In this document: in pieces, positions 33,786 through 35,465 of the stretch
Numbering within the stretch: the stretch's first letter is position 1
Layout of the letters: every line of letters begins with the position of its first letter
The notes under the pieces: model-generated
Told to the model about the DNA's origin: nothing
Databases searched by the model: none
The model's input: only the letters and a program-made list of their open reading frames with translations
Translations under genes and position numbers: made by a program
NCBI RefSeq assembly: GCF_001499965.1
Contig: NZ_LQIT01000050.1
Location: 1 to 35,465 of the forward strand
DNA: 35,465 nt
Origin: Mycobacterium sp. GA-2829
GTDB lineage: Bacteria; Actinomycetota; Actinomycetes; Mycobacteriales; Mycobacteriaceae
Reading direction: 5' to 3'

Positions 33786-34584
33786 CCCGGCCCGCGGTGT
33801 GGCCGGTGAGGACGACGGCGAGCACGAACGGCACCAGTGCGAGACATAGCAGCACCGTCGTCCCCGTGATGCCGACGGCGTCGCCGAAGACCGTCAGCAT
33901 GCCCAGCGAGGCGACCATGTTCGCGCCGGCGTGCAGCATCGCACCCGGCCACACCGAGCCCGTCTCCGACCACAGCCAGCCGATGAGGAATTCGAGCAGG
34001 ATGCTCAGCGGGAGCCACAGCGCCATGCCCCACACCGCGTCCGATACCGGGGCCTCGCCGCCGAAGTAGCCCACCCAGGGCAGCGGCCAGTGCCACACAC
34101 CCCAGATCAGTCCGGTCAGGAACGTGGTCAGGATGGGGCGGCCGGGGACCAGGCGGTCGCGCAGGTAGGCCGTCCAGCCGTACTCCTCACCCCAGAAGAT
34201 CGGGGACAGCGCGATGCAGATGAGCGGTCCGGCGGCGAGATAGAGCCAGGCCGAGCCGGTCAGGTCCAGCGTCCGCGGTGACCACATCCCGGTCACGGCG
34301 GCGATGCCGACGGCCAGCAGCAGCACACCCCACGGGATGGTCACCGCCGCCGCGTAGTGCCACCACGAACCGCGCAGGTTCAGCCGCAGGCCCGAGTCGC
34401 GGAAGCCCTGCCGGGTGATCCAGCGGCGCACCACGCAGGCGGCCAGAGCCGGAACGAAGGCGGCGGTGAGCAATTGGATCACCGGGTCATCGAGCGATCC
34501 ACCGGCCAGGTACACCCCGAACCAGGGCACCCAGGCGCATCCGAACGCGAGGATCAGGAACCAGCGGACACCCCGGCGCCGCAT
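33763..34584 (-). CDS. CPBP-family intramembrane metalloprotease (CAAX protease / Abi type)
   Basis: A 273-aa membrane protein with about 7-8 hydrophobic segments. It has the CPBP motifs: E133-E134-YGW in FWGEEYGWTAYL, H165 in GLIWGVWHWP, and H218 in AMLHAGANM. In bacteria these proteases are linked to prenyl-protein processing, bacteriocin self-immunity or signalling; no partner is apparent here. The ATG at 34584 is used. The frame extends to a GTG at 34656 but the added segment is polar. The 3' end overlaps the convergent methyltransferase by 23 nt. Confidence 0.85.
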   Translation of the reverse strand: MRRRGVRWFLILAFGCAWVPWFGVYLAGGSLDDPVIQLLTAAFVPALAACVVRRWITRQGFRDSGLRLNLRGSWWHYAAAVTIPWGVLLLAVGIAAVTGMWSPRTLDLTGSAWLYLAAGPLICIALSPIFWGEEYGWTAYLRDRLVPGRPILTTFLTGLIWGVWHWPLPWVGYFGGEAPVSDAVWGMALWLPLSILLEFLIGWLWSETGSVWPGAMLHAGANMVASLGMLTVFGDAVGITGTTVLLCLALVPFVLAVVLTGHTAGRVSGGAAG

Positions 34585-34666
34585 GGCGCGGGGTTCGGCC
34601 CACGCCCTGGCCGCGGGATGCTGTTCTCGGACTTCGGCGTCGGGGAGTGGGCACACCCCTACATGC

Positions 34667-35311
34667 TTACCGCCAGAACAGGTGGTGGGTCACGCCGCTC
34701 GGGCTCGGCACCACCTCGTGGTGGAAACGATCCTCCAGTTCCTCCGGCGATTCCCACAGCCGGGACCCGCCGCCGATCTCGACGTCGTCGGAGACCGCGA
34801 CGTGCAGCGTGTCGACGAGGTCGGCGGCCAGGAACTCGCGGACGACTGTCGCCCCGCCACCCAACCGGACGTCCTTTCCCTGTGCGGCCGCGCGGGCCTG
34901 GGCGAGGACTTCGGCAGGGTGTCCGTCGACGAAGTGAAACGTCGTGTCGGACAGTGTGAACGACGGACGCGGATGGTGGGTCATGACGAAGACCGGGGTG
35001 TGGAACGGCGGCGTGTCGCCCCACCAGCCCTGCCAGTCGTGGTTCTCCCAGGGGCCGCGCTGGGGGCCGAACTTGTTTCGGCCCATGATCTCGGCACCGA
35101 TGTTGTGGGAGAAGTCGCGGGTGAAATAGTCGTCGAGACCTCGGCTGCCACCGGGTTCGGTGCGGTTGGGCCAGCTGGCGGTGGCACCCGCCCACGCGAA
35201 CATGGTGGCGGGGTCGGCGTGGCCGAAGGGCCGGTCGAGCGTCTGGTTCTCACCGGCGCCGTAGCCGTCGCGCGAGACGTTGAAGTTCTGCACTTTGAGG
35301 AGTTGGGGCAC
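34667..35311 (-). CDS. Dihydrofolate reductase / RibD C-terminal family reductase
   Basis: About 214 aa from the GTG at 35311 (opening PQLLKVQNFNVSRDGYGAGE). It has the DHFR-like RibD_C fold: IMGRNKFGP, PVFVMTHHPRP, VRLGGGATVVREFLAADLVDTLHVAV, and a final RFHHEVVPSPSGVTHHLFWR. This is a common actinobacterial group of uncharacterised NADPH-dependent reductases, distinct from true DHFR (FolA). The start is uncertain: an ATG at 35344 (225 aa) and a TTG at 35371 (234 aa) are in frame, and none has a clear ribosome site. Confidence 0.78.
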   Translation of the reverse strand: MPQLLKVQNFNVSRDGYGAGENQTLDRPFGHADPATMFAWAGATASWPNRTEPGGSRGLDDYFTRDFSHNIGAEIMGRNKFGPQRGPWENHDWQGWWGDTPPFHTPVFVMTHHPRPSFTLSDTTFHFVDGHPAEVLAQARAAAQGKDVRLGGGATVVREFLAADLVDTLHVAVSDDVEIGGGSRLWESPEELEDRFHHEVVPSPSGVTHHLFWR

Positions 35312-35371
35312 AACACTCTGACCGGTGGCCGGGCCGGAACTCATCGCCGACCGCACGGTTGTTGTACGCAA

Positions 35372-35465
35372 ACGCCGAGAAGGCCCGGGGCGGTTTCAAG
35401 GCGTCGTTGCAATAGCAGCTGATTCTGATGGGAAGTGCTGCTATGCCACGTCCACCGTTGTCGAG
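35372..35465. other. Upstream region of the DHFR-like gene; no gene seen
   Basis: No supported coding sequence lies in the last 94 bp. It contains an 8-bp inverted repeat, ATAGCAGC (35412-35419) and GCTGCTAT (35437-35444), with a 17-bp spacer. This could be an operator for the minus-strand reductase gene or belong to a gene beyond the window. Confidence 0.35.

Overview
The window is high-GC actinobacterial DNA and almost certainly comes from a mycobacterium (Mycolicibacterium/Mycobacterium type). The strongest evidence is the complete FAS-II mycolic acid operon (fabD-acpM-kasA-kasB-accD6) with its regulator mabR and aceE upstream. Supporting evidence is a gene order that matches, from memory, the M. 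tuberculosis Rv2228c-Rv2258c segment read in the opposite direction. GTG and TTG starts and 4-8 nt gene overlaps are common. I see no phage, insertion sequence, CRISPR array or rRNA. This is a core chromosomal region with a few accessory genes.

Layout. 1-4.3 kb (+): a LuxR-type regulator with a long helical N-terminus, an Rv2258c-like methyltransferase, a beta-lactamase-fold serine hydrolase and a DUF3145 protein. 4.3-6.9 kb (-): a lipid kinase (DagK type) coupled by ATGA overlap to an FAD enzyme resembling alkyl-DHAP synthase. 6.9-10.8 kb (+): a divergent TetR regulator coupled to glpD, then an APC amino-acid permease fused to a USP-like domain. 10.8-21 kb (-): a secreted hemophore-like protein, the FAS-II operon, mabR and aceE. 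21.2-22.9 kb (+): a lipoprotein, DUF3052, ahpE and tRNA-Val(UAC). 22.9-24.5 kb (-): sdaA behind a tandem glycine riboswitch. 24.6-25.6 kb (-): NTF2-like and VOC proteins. 25.6-28.5 kb: cobD (+) facing SURF1-ptpA-ptkA (-), which are overlapping genes. 28.7-31.6 kb (+): NIF3, zinc-ribbon coiled coil and an RNase HI/CobC fusion. 31.6-33.8 kb: an XRE-cupin regulator divergent from a TrxR-like flavoprotein coupled to a methyltransferase. 33.8-35.3 kb (-): a CPBP membrane protease and a DHFR/RibD-like reductase.

How the genes work together. AceE makes acetyl-CoA, AccD6 contributes to malonyl-CoA, FabD loads it on AcpM, and KasA/KasB elongate meromycolate chains. MabR sits between aceE and fabD with a clear inverted repeat in the fasII promoter. 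GlpD (DHAP production), the alkyl-DHAP-synthase-like enzyme and DagK form a plausible glycerolipid or ether-lipid group around a TetR gene. SdaA under a glycine-sensing leader links glycine/serine excess to pyruvate. PtkA and PtpA are a kinase/phosphatase pair.

The least expected signal is a composite repeat present twice (4221-4330 on + and 18171-18273 on -). Each copy supplies the last codons and stop of an unrelated gene (DUF3145 and aceE), has two GGAGTCG boxes 29-30 bp apart, and ends in a long palindrome with closely related arms. It looks like a dispersed, gene-end-associated terminator or repeat family.
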